Positions 1 through 8,994 of a stretch of 64,000 nt of DNA are shown piece after piece. The stretch is from Phytomonas francai (Eukaryota; Euglenozoa; Kinetoplastea; Trypanosomatida; Trypanosomatidae): positions 554,494 to 618,493 of the forward strand of contig MJCC01000009.1 in the NCBI GenBank assembly GCA_001766655.1, given 5' to 3'. The notes beneath the pieces were generated by a model that worked only from the letters and a program-made list of their open reading frames with translations, searched no databases and was not told the origin of the DNA. Numbering within the stretch: the stretch's first letter is position 1; the number at the start of each line of letters is the position of its first letter. The translations under genes and the position numbers were made by a program.

Positions 1-1098
1 ATTTTAGATTTAAATAAATGCACCATAAATGGTCTACCTCCTCAGCCTCTTCCCACACGTGGCACATTGCATTAGCCTCGCTGCTACGTCGTATGAGAGA
101 GAGAGAGGGGGGGAGGGGGTGAGCGAAACACAGCAATACCAGTCAATAGCCAGAAGTTAAATGGGGGGGGGGAGGGGGGGAATGAAAGGAGTACCCGAGC
201 TGGAACGAATGAACAAGGAGCAACCCGTATAGGCTCTCCCCTCCCTCCTCATATTGTGAACCCTAAGGGTAGGTCCAACTTCAGCGGGTTAGTGGTGAGA
301 GTGAGGACTAGCAAAAATACGTGCTCATTGACAAAAAGTAGTATGCTTTTTCTGGTAAAAGTAAGAGCAGTAGCATTATCTTCCTTTTTAGAGGGAAAAA
401 AGTTTAGAAAAGGAAGGATTTACAGCATTAGTTTACCGTAAGACTCGCAGATCATTCGCCCCTTCGTCGAATCTATTTTAGCGTTGAAAGGAAACTTTAT
501 TTTACTCTTTGAAAGAATAACAACAAGATCATAAACCACTTTTCTTTTTATCATTCGTACATAATAAAGCCGGAAATAAATAATACAGACTAAACCAAAA
601 AGTGATGATAGATTGGAACCAAGCGCGGGATTTTAAGGATTCTCCCAGGTTTCCCTTGTAACACAATGGCATGTATTTATTCTGCCTTATTTGCTCATAC
701 ACACAGGAGGGGAAAAAGAAAAAAGAATTGATATTATCCAAACGAACACACGAAGATTTGATTACAAGGGACTTTCCCTATTATTTCTTTCCCCTTAGAT
801 TCCTTTTGGTGTTATGGTTGTTGGAATTCGTCGAGTTCTTTGCGTCTATGTAAGACACCTCTAAAAGGAGCCGAAAATTAGCAGCACTATCCATCCCTTT
901 CAATTATTTACTCGCTTTCTTCGTGTGGGATTTCAATAGTGTTGGCTTATCGTGAACCTACTAATAGTGGATAGACATCAATTATCGCATACCCTTGTAT
1001 CAAATGTATAGAGATATACAACTATACGTTCGAATGGGTATTTACATTCTTTATAAAGTTTAAATATTTAGATGAAGGGAGATGGTAAAGGGGTTCTG
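1..1098. other. Intergenic region, left edge
   Basis: AT-rich DNA without a convincing gene. It should hold the 3' UTR of the gene ending at 1099. Two purine runs (about 97-124 and 162-190, including G-rich tracts) read as long pyrimidine tracts on the minus strand. They could serve as splice signals for a further minus-strand gene lying beyond the left edge; that gene is inferred, not seen. Confidence 0.5.
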
Positions 1099-3486
1099 TC
1101 AAAAAAATGTCTTTGGATTCTCGTTCAAGCGAAGCTGCTCCTCTATCCACTGCACTTGCTCCTCGTCCAAGCTATCCTCATCGGAGCTGCTTTCCACCTT
1201 CCAGATATCTCCATAATCGTCGTAATCCATCGTGATCACGGATGGTGTGCGAGGCGGGAGGTTTGGGTTTCCTGTGCAAGGGTAGGTTGAGGCCGCGTTT
1301 TCGACCCCTTCCATCGTCACCGCGCGGTTAGAGCGGGATGGGGGAGGGTACAGACGCGTCGCCTCCATCACCCGCGGCCCGTCGAGGCTCCAGTAGCCGC
1401 CTAGCCGACTTTCATGGAGAATGTGCGAGCGGGCAGAGGCGCTGCTCCGCGTCTCCCAATCCCCATTACTAGAGGGGCTAAACTGAAAACGATTTACCCC
1501 CCCGCCCCCTCCACGCGTTCCCTCTTCTCTTCCTTCAAAGTATAAGATCTCGTCCTCAAGATCCTCGGCGTTTTCGTCGGCGTCGGCGAGGAGGTCGTAC
1601 ATCAGCTCCTCGTTCTGCGCGACGTCATCGGCAATGGCGAGGTGGGTGAGCCGTACGTTATCGCGCCCGCGTTCTGTAAGTGGACTGGCCGAACACCCCC
1701 TTCCACCACCACCATCTCTTTCTATTTCCCTTCCTTCGCTTTTTCCGTCGGTCTCGAAAGGGCTCTTCGGAACGCACCGCGAGAGTTGACAGCAGCTCAC
1801 ATTTCCAGAGGAAAAGGAAATGGGCGAAAAGTTAAAGCCTAAAGAGCCCTGTCTGACATTGACAGGGGAGCACATGCTGGTATCGTCCCCCCTGCACGCT
1901 TCTTTGGGAGACTTTCTAAACGGCGCGGCTGAAATTCTATTCTGAGTTTGCGGGGCGCTGGGAAATTCAAGTTTCAATTCGCTCAAGGACGGCCGTTTCA
2001 CGAGTATTGTGGCCGAGGGTGAGCATTCAGCCTCGTTCATATTCGGCGAGGCCGAATTCGTTCCGTATTGACGTACTTTCACTTCTTGGGAGGTGCTCGT
2101 GAGGGGGGAAAAAAGGGAAGGGGAGGACGTTTTAGTGGATTGCTGGACGCGATAGGAATGCCAGAACGTCTGAGGGGGCTTCGTGGGGGTGTCTCCTTCA
2201 CTTCCATTATTGTTATCTTTATTAAGGCCGCGAGAGAGGCTGGATAGACTGTCAATTTGTGCGTTTACAGTCTCGTAATAAAATCCACTGGGGTGAAATT
2301 CTGCGGCCTCTGCACGTAGCTTGCGAGAACCGCCAACTTCAACTCTTGGGGCTATGGAAGAGGAGGGGGATGGTGGTGGTGGCAGGGCATTTAAACCTAA
2401 GGAGGAAGGCGTTACGCTCACGACACCTTTCCCTACAGAACATGAAGAAGGGGGAGGCGGCGGCGGGAATACGGCCTCTTCAAGCGAGGTCACGCGCTGA
2501 TCGGCGACCTTGCTCGGCCTAAAGGGGTTGCTCAATCGTATTTTTCGAACGACATCACACTCTTGCACGCTGAAAGAGGCCTTGACTAATTTTTCGGGCG
2601 GTAGATCAAGAGAGGTTCCTTCTATAAAATCACGCTTGCTTCTTTGCGCATCCATGCAGGGCTGTAGAGGTGGATTTTCTTCTGAATTATTCTTTTCGAT
2701 ACCTTCAATACTTTCATTTGTAGCGTATCGTAGAGATACAATCGCCGGATCGCTAAGTATTGCTTGCGATTTCAAGATCGAGCTTAGTGAAAGTTTGCTT
2801 TTTTCGGAATGACTACTTTCCGTTTTTTTTTCTTGTTGAGGTGAAAGAGAAAGAAGGGCCATCATCGTCTCGTCGGGATCGGCCGGCAGATGTATAATCG
2901 GCGTCATTGTGGTGGTGCTCGGCGCCGACACGGAGGGAAATGGACTCGAGATTTCGTTTTGAACCGTTCTCTGAGCGATCACAATAGGTTCGCAAGAGCC
3001 ATCCTCCCGTATTTCTGAGAGTTCGTTCATTTGATTGGAAGCGCGCTTTCGATATCGACGCTTTCTTCGGAACTCCTTTTTCTTCACGTCCTCCCGAGTA
3101 GAGGCTTTCCTGTTCTTTTCTCTGAAAGTGCCGTCGCGGCGATTCGTTTGGCGATTCGAAGCGGTTTCCTTTTCGCATTGCTTTCCGCTCTTTTTCACTA
3201 GCTCTTCAGGAATCGATGGCATGCTCATCGTCGTCACCGAACAATTACGAATTACTAATGGTTTATCGACTAGGATGTCTTCAGCCCTCGTAGGAGTGGA
3301 TGTCTTATTCGACGAAGTCTTCTGATCAGAATGCGGCTTCCCATGTTTATCATTTTTCTTTTTTCGGTAACTATCTCGTGCTTTTTGTCTGCCTGCATTA
3401 CTGAGGGAAGTGGATTTCTCAGGGATGACTTCTAACGGCATCGGCTTGGTTGATGCCGACGAGGAGGAAAGTTGTGTATAATCCAT
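1099..3486 (-). CDS. Hypothetical low-complexity protein, 795 aa
   Basis: Not recognised. From the ATG at 3486 the protein starts MDYTQLSSSSAS. It is rich in Ser, Pro, Glu and Lys, with basic stretches early on (KKNDKHGK, KKKEFRRKRRYRKR), a proline run (PPPPPP), a Gly-rich segment and an acidic C-terminal part (LLADADENAEDLEDEI). No membrane segment or catalytic motif is visible. The open frame runs 39 codons further upstream, but that part is AT-rich and hydrophobic, begins with a non-ATG codon, and contains a good splice acceptor at about 3571, so I place the start at 3486. The composition suggests a largely disordered protein with possible nuclear signals; function unknown. Confidence 0.75.
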   Translation of the reverse strand: MDYTQLSSSSASTKPMPLEVIPEKSTSLSNAGRQKARDSYRKKKNDKHGKPHSDQKTSSNKTSTPTRAEDILVDKPLVIRNCSVTTMSMPSIPEELVKKSGKQCEKETASNRQTNRRDGTFREKNRKASTREDVKKKEFRRKRRYRKRASNQMNELSEIREDGSCEPIVIAQRTVQNEISSPFPSVSAPSTTTMTPIIHLPADPDETMMALLSLSPQQEKKTESSHSEKSKLSLSSILKSQAILSDPAIVSLRYATNESIEGIEKNNSEENPPLQPCMDAQRSKRDFIEGTSLDLPPEKLVKASFSVQECDVVRKIRLSNPFRPSKVADQRVTSLEEAVFPPPPPPSSCSVGKGVVSVTPSSLGLNALPPPPSPSSSIAPRVEVGGSRKLRAEAAEFHPSGFYYETVNAQIDSLSSLSRGLNKDNNNGSEGDTPTKPPQTFWHSYRVQQSTKTSSPSLFSPLTSTSQEVKVRQYGTNSASPNMNEAECSPSATILVKRPSLSELKLEFPSAPQTQNRISAAPFRKSPKEACRGDDTSMCSPVNVRQGSLGFNFSPISFSSGNVSCCQLSRCVPKSPFETDGKSEGREIERDGGGGRGCSASPLTERGRDNVRLTHLAIADDVAQNEELMYDLLADADENAEDLEDEILYFEGREEGTRGGGGGVNRFQFSPSSNGDWETRSSASARSHILHESRLGGYWSLDGPRVMEATRLYPPPSRSNRAVTMEGVENAASTYPCTGNPNLPPRTPSVITMDYDDYGDIWKVESSSDEDSLDEEQVQWIEEQLRLNENPKTFF

Positions 3487-3570
3487 AATGCATATACATA
3501 TAGATATATATCTCAATAATAATAATAGCACTCGTATGAGAGGAAACAAAGAAATCGAAACGACTAGTTT

Positions 3571-3595
3571 CTGAAGAATAAAAAAAATCAGAAAT
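3571..3595 (-). promoter_or_regulatory. Trans-splice acceptor of the 1099-3486 gene
   Basis: On the minus strand a run of eight T followed by ATTCTTCAG ends with AG at 3572-3571. This is a textbook pyrimidine tract plus AG. It leaves a 5' UTR of about 84 nt before the ATG at 3486 and excludes the upstream open frame from the mature mRNA. Confidence 0.6.
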
Positions 3596-5985
3596 AATAC
3601 CAATTTTTATTTATTTATGAAGTTACTTCCTGTAAAATGAGCGTTCTAATATGGATGCCTGCTTTGTTCAAAAGAATCCAATATGCAAGGATTTTGTAAT
3701 AATAATGCAAATGGTACTTCTTTTCCCTTGTTATGGTAACCTAATGGGAATAAAAAATCCACTTAGTAGTTTACGGACCGCAATTAGTTGTTATTGATTG
3801 TACTGAGAAGGGTACTCGTGATGCTAAAAAGAAGGCTCTGCTTGTTGAGCTTTTTCGAGTTTCCTGCAAAATTCCAAGGGAGCCGTTTAGAATTCCTAAT
3901 ACTCTAAATGGGTAAAGCAAAAATTGGATATATGCTATAGGGTTCCGACCTTTTTCCTCTCTATCTTCAATACCAATTCAATGAGGTAAAAGCGCTCTCG
4001 GGTGGAATGTAAAGGGCGAACAAGATATTCAGAGAAGGATATCCCTATCCCAAATAAGAAAATTCAATTTTCGCGAAATCGAGTGTTCTCTAGCACGATA
4101 GTAGACAAAACTTTACGTATCGTATCGTATTGGCAATCAGGAAACAACGAAAATAAGCCTGATGGGGGAGGGGGGAAGGTAGTAGTACAGCAATCAAATA
4201 TATATCTATATCTATATATATTCTTATTTGTAAAAAATGACAGAAGATTCAGCCAATATAGTGGTGTAAAACAAAGGTAAAGAGTGACTCCTGTGGTACG
4301 TATAATTGAGTCAACGAAAGGGTCCACCCTTAAAGAATAAGCAAGGAGGTTTGACAACGTGAGGTAAAGATTTTGGGGAAGGAATAAATTAACCTTCGAG
4401 CTACCTTTTTCTCTTTTTTTATGGGTGTATATATGTATATATATATATATATATATGGCCTCTTTTATTCCCTTTTGACTGATACAAACAGTAAATGGAA
4501 TTAAAATAGGTTTCTTAAAGTGTATATTGTATATACATACGAATGTGAGTTTGTAAGTATAAAGACCCCCAATGTGTTTTCCTTGTGTATGGCCTTGCGT
4601 GCGTGCTGGAAAGGGTGATTAAGAACTTGATCCTTTTTTGTCTTCGATGCAGCTTTCTTTTCAATATTATGAAAAATAGTACTTAAAAAATTATATATAT
4701 ATATGATAGAAATGTTTTTTTTTTAATTATTCAGGGATGGAAACTTAGAAAAAAATCATAATAAACTAGCAAAAAAAGATAAATGGGAAATAACAGTCAA
4801 TTTTAAGAGGGCTAAATAAGGATATTATTTTTCAACATCTAGGAGAACAGTTTATCAAGGGAATGAAAAAGATCATGTACCTTTCATCAATAACAATGAG
4901 ATGGGCACCCTCCAAAAGCATATGAAGTAATAAGAAGTAAAAATGTATATATGCGCCGAAATATTTGTTAAATATCACGCCATGCTATTTCTGCAATGAG
5001 ACTAAATACAACTTTTTTTTTCCTAGATAGTAGTATCCTTCGGACAACTTTCGATAAAAATTCCCACCTCTTTTTCCTTTAAATTGTCACAAAACCTATC
5101 AGATACGAACGTGTATCGGATAGTCAAAGATATATAAAAAGAGAAAGCACACCCCCCCACATCTGTACGCACGCATAAAAAAGTGAAAGAATGTTTTTTT
5201 ATCATTTTCCATTCCTTTTGACCCATTTTATTTCTAACATCTTTCCCCCCCCCCCAAAGAGCAGGGAGAGGACCCCAAGACAAAGGAAATCGATTAGCTC
5301 TGTCCAAGAAGTCCAATCAGATATATCCTTTTGCTTATTTTATATTCATTTTTCAGGTTCATACAGTTCTTCACAAACATCATCATACGTGCTATAGAAA
5401 TAATAAAAATGAATTACCTGATTGCAATCTACAGCGGGCTCCCTCCTTTTATGATACAGCCAACAAGGGTGTTAAACGAGAAAAATCCCCGTCTATGTAT
5501 CCTTATTTTCTTCTTCTGCTTGCTTTTATTCTAGAAGCAAACACACACAAAACAATTTAATAAAGCAAGGAAGAGGGAACTCCACAACAGAGGGGTGAAT
5601 ACATGCATAATGCCAACAAAAGCAGGGCTAGGGGAAGGCCCTAAAACGTTTAACTTATATATTGTTTCTCCTGTCTTAGCGGTTAGGGATAGACCACGAC
5701 GCGCTCGAAGGCGACACAAAATGCATATTGTTGAATATCCGAGACCCCTTGCGCTTAGAGGCATCTTTTTTAGCCCCTTTTTTTTTAGAGTGGATTAGAA
5801 TTTAGTACTTCTTCCTTTCCCTTTATCCCCCTCCCTCGCTCTTCTTTAGAAACAGAAAAAAAGCGAAAGAATAACCTGACTAAATTCATGTGACTTGCAT
5901 CTATCTCAAACGATCGAAACATCAGGTGCGCAACTCCCCCCTTCCCCATTACCTCCTTCTGGATTCTCTTCTTATTCTTCATTTG
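3596..5985. other. Long AT-rich intergenic region
   Basis: About 2.4 kb without a convincing gene. It contains TA-rich microsatellites (about 4198-4222 and 4430-4457), a purine run near 4161-4179 and a C10 run near 5245. Short open frames exist but have AT-rich, low-complexity translations. No tRNA-like promoter boxes were seen. Confidence 0.5.
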
Positions 5986-7143
5986 TTATTCCCTCATCGC
6001 CTCTTTAATATCCGCTACTATCATCTCTGCTTCTTTATCCTTTGGGCAGGCCTTTACCGCGTCCTCGGCGGCGGCGAGTGCCTCTGGAAACTTTCCTCCA
6101 TCGGCCAAGATAGCCGCCTTTGCCTTCAACAACGTCGCCGCGGTCGGGCCGCTATTTTCGCAACTCACACACTCCATCTCCTCCAGCGGAGGCGAGGCGA
6201 TCAATTTTTCCAGGAAGGCTAGCGCGGCGTTGTCGCTCTCGACCTCGGAAAGGATAAACGCCTTTTCCCGCAGCAGATGCGCGCGGGGGTGGGCGTCGAT
6301 GGCCTGGTCGATATACGGCAGCAACTCCTTCGAAGGCACCCCGAGCCGCCGCAGGACGTCGATCAGGTACTCGAGCCCGTTCAGAAAGCGCGGGCAGTGC
6401 TTGACGGCCTCGAGGTAGGCGTCCCGCGCCTTCTCGAGCTCCCCGAGCACCTCGTGCGCCTTTCCGAGCGCGAAGTACCCGAGGTGCACGCGATCCCAGC
6501 CCAGCGCGACCGCGCGCGCCGCGAGCTCGACCGCCCGCGTGGCGGCCTCGACGTCGCCGCCGCCCGTCACACCTTCGGCCTCCCCCGACGTCTCCGTTCC
6601 ATCCCCTCCCAGCCCTTCCCTTTCCCCTCCCAGCCCCTCCCGTCCCCCTCCCCTGGCCTCTGTGTCATCGTCGTCGTCGTTGTCGCAGGGGGGGTCGGCG
6701 GCGCCGGCGAGGTGCAGCTCCGCGAGCGCGGCGTAGCAGCGCGCGAGGGCCGCGCGCGTCTTCGCGTCGGCCGGGACGCCGACGTCGTGGCCGGCGAGGG
6801 CGTCCTCGAGGAGCGCGCGGCCGGCCGCGGGGCCGCCCGCGCGCTCGGCCAGCCGCGCCCGCATCAGCCCCGCGAGCAGGGGCTGCTGGAGGATGCGGTA
6901 CTTGTCGGCCGCGAGCGCGAAATGCGCGGCGGCCTCGTCCGGCGAGCCGAGCTGCACGGAGAGCTCCGCGATCGCGTCGATGCAGGGCGCGAGCTGGAAG
7001 GGCGGGCCGCCCTCGGCCTTGAACATGAATAGCCGAAGCGCGCCAAAGGGGTAGCCGCAGTCCCAGAGATCGAACCCCTCGCTGATCGGCTTCTTCGCGA
7101 AGCGCTGCACCATCGACTCCGTCCGAACACGCGCCTTGTGCAT
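5986..7143 (-). CDS. TPR-repeat protein, 385 aa
   Basis: An Ala- and Leu-rich helical protein with tetratricopeptide-like repeats, probably a scaffold for protein-protein contacts. The clearest TPR-like helices are at about residues 195-265 (LGYFALGKAHEVLGELEKARDAYLEAV) and 335-380 (LLKAKAAILADGGKFPEALAAAEDAV). Weaker helical repeats cover about 50-145. A low-complexity insert at about 152-198 has an Asp run and a 7-aa Gly-rich repeat (REGLGGE/REGLGGD). The start MHKARVRTES at 7143 is chosen because the open frame upstream only translates a (GT)n microsatellite into a Thr-His run, which belongs to the 5' UTR. No signal peptide. The exact family is not recognised. Confidence 0.8.
   Translation of the reverse strand: MHKARVRTESMVQRFAKKPISEGFDLWDCGYPFGALRLFMFKAEGGPPFQLAPCIDAIAELSVQLGSPDEAAAHFALAADKYRILQQPLLAGLMRARLAERAGGPAAGRALLEDALAGHDVGVPADAKTRAALARCYAALAELHLAGAADPPCDNDDDDDTEARGGGREGLGGEREGLGGDGTETSGEAEGVTGGGDVEAATRAVELAARAVALGWDRVHLGYFALGKAHEVLGELEKARDAYLEAVKHCPRFLNGLEYLIDVLRRLGVPSKELLPYIDQAIDAHPRAHLLREKAFILSEVESDNAALAFLEKLIASPPLEEMECVSCENSGPTAATLLKAKAAILADGGKFPEALAAAEDAVKACPKDKEAEMIVADIKEAMRE
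6598..6656. repeat. Short in-frame G/C-rich minisatellite in the TPR gene
   Basis: About two 21-bp units built on the core CCTCCCAGCCC encode the REGLGG repeats. The unit length keeps the reading frame. Confidence 0.6.
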
Positions 7144-8994
7144 GACTTGCGCGTGGGTTGGCGTTGAATGGGTTCGGTTCGGTCTACCCGGGAGGATTCG
7201 GTGCGGTGTGCGTGCGTGTGTGTGTGTGTGTGTGTGTGTGAGGGGGTGATGAATAAAAAGACTCCCTACGACGAATTGAAGAGGGGCCCAATGGAAACGG
7301 GCGAAAATGGAAGTGGATGCAGGTTCGTCTTTGATAACGTATTCACAGTAGTGAATCGCCAAGCTAGCGCAAAAAGGTAAAAGCAAGAGGAAAGGATCCG
7401 TAAACGTTGTCTGCTCATTCCATCAAGCACATACAAGCCCTTCCGTATTGGTTTTGGAAGTAGGGATTTACATTTTTTCTTTTCACATTATCTGTGAAAT
7501 AACGTTGCATTTTATATATTGATATCCACATTGATTTACCAATGATCTTACGCCGTGAGGAATGGTTATAGTAAGATGGATTAAAATTCAAAAAAAAAAG
7601 AAGTACTTCACAGCAGGAAATTACCACCCTCTTTTTTTTTGACAATAGAGAGATGTACACAAGGGAAAAGAGGAGGGAATCATGATAGGTAGGAAGACAC
7701 CATTCAGTTGCCATTTTGAATACTTGCAATTAGCTTTCAGTATCATCGTTTTGGAATTCGAGATACACGATGGCGTGTGGGTACTTAACGAAGACAGTAT
7801 TATCGGTATAAAAACGTATATTTTTCGGATAAGAATAATATCAAAGCGATTCATAAAATACACAAAAAAAAGGCATCAACTGCTCTTTAATATTGATATA
7901 TGAGGGAGGGGGGAAGGTGGTGGGCATATTCTGATATGTTTATCTTCGTCAAAATCGGACCCACGTGATATATTTATTTCATGTCCTTACTATGCAATAC
8001 ATTACCTCTATTTTATAAAAATAACAACTGTCCCTTCACCAAAGGAAAAGGACGCATTCACTGCCCTTAATGTGTAAAACACCATCAGAGAAATAAAGGA
8101 ATAATACTAGTAATAATAGTGAAACGATAATTTAGTTAAGTAAGGAAAATGGCTGGAACGGGAAGCGCGAGGAGGAGAAAGGGTATAAACCATAGAACAA
8201 TCTATGATATAAACACAAATCTCGTCGATGTCGATCTTTGTTGCGCTTTTATTAGTATTACAATTTAAAAATGAGAAAACATATTTAATATTTAATCCAA
8301 TATTTTTTTCTATATATATTTATATATGAGTTAGAGGATAGATAGATAGCACTCGAATAAAAGGAGGTGCCACGCACCTGGAAAATAATGGAAGTACCAT
8401 GGGTTCTATGAGAGGACCGAAAGAGATGACGGTTTTTTATCCATAAAAAGAAAGATAGTAGTTATAATTAAACAAGTAATATTTATTTCCAAACAAAAGC
8501 CCCTTCACTAAGAATCCCCTTTGTGAAACTGATCAAATCATGATTTTTTTTGAGGTTTGGCTCCATGGTTTACACCTTCTGCCCCTGGTTAGTATGTGTT
8601 TTCGTTTTTTTTAAAACATTATTCCGTGTTAGTATTATAAATTTGTGAACTTTTTTTTCACCTGTATTGAGAGTAACACCCACACATCAAATACACTTTT
8701 TTATTCAAGAAGGAAGGGAAGGTTTAGAAAAAGGAAACTAGGGAGTATTTTTATGAGATTTCTATTACGATAATGAAAAAAGAAAATCCCCAACTATCTC
8801 GACACTGACACCACCTTTACAATGGGATCTCATAAAAGACACACACACACACACACACAGAAATGTGTATCTATATGTTACTTTATTTAGATTTTCTCTC
8901 CACAACATTCATTTCAAATGTTCTTGTAGAGAGAGGGGAGCATGTGGATATGCCCCCTTTCCCCCCCTAGGATTTCGAAACTTTTTTTCGAGGT
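7144..8994. other. Intergenic region with (GT)n and (CA)n microsatellites
   Basis: AT-rich, no convincing gene. It holds a (GT)n run at about 7211-7240 just upstream of the TPR gene start, which gives a CA-rich pyrimidine/purine tract on the transcribed strand. A (CA)n run lies at about 8838-8860 and a purine run at 7903-7918. Confidence 0.5.

Noticed and set aside
3487..3603. Hydrophobic N-terminal leader on the 1099-3486 protein, resembling a signal anchor
   Set aside because: It translates AT-rich spacer, begins with a TTG codon, and a strong splice acceptor lies inside it at 3571.
7144..7386. Thr-His run at the N-terminus of the TPR protein
   Set aside because: It is a (GT)n microsatellite in the 5' UTR read through by an open frame; the first sensible ATG is at 7143.
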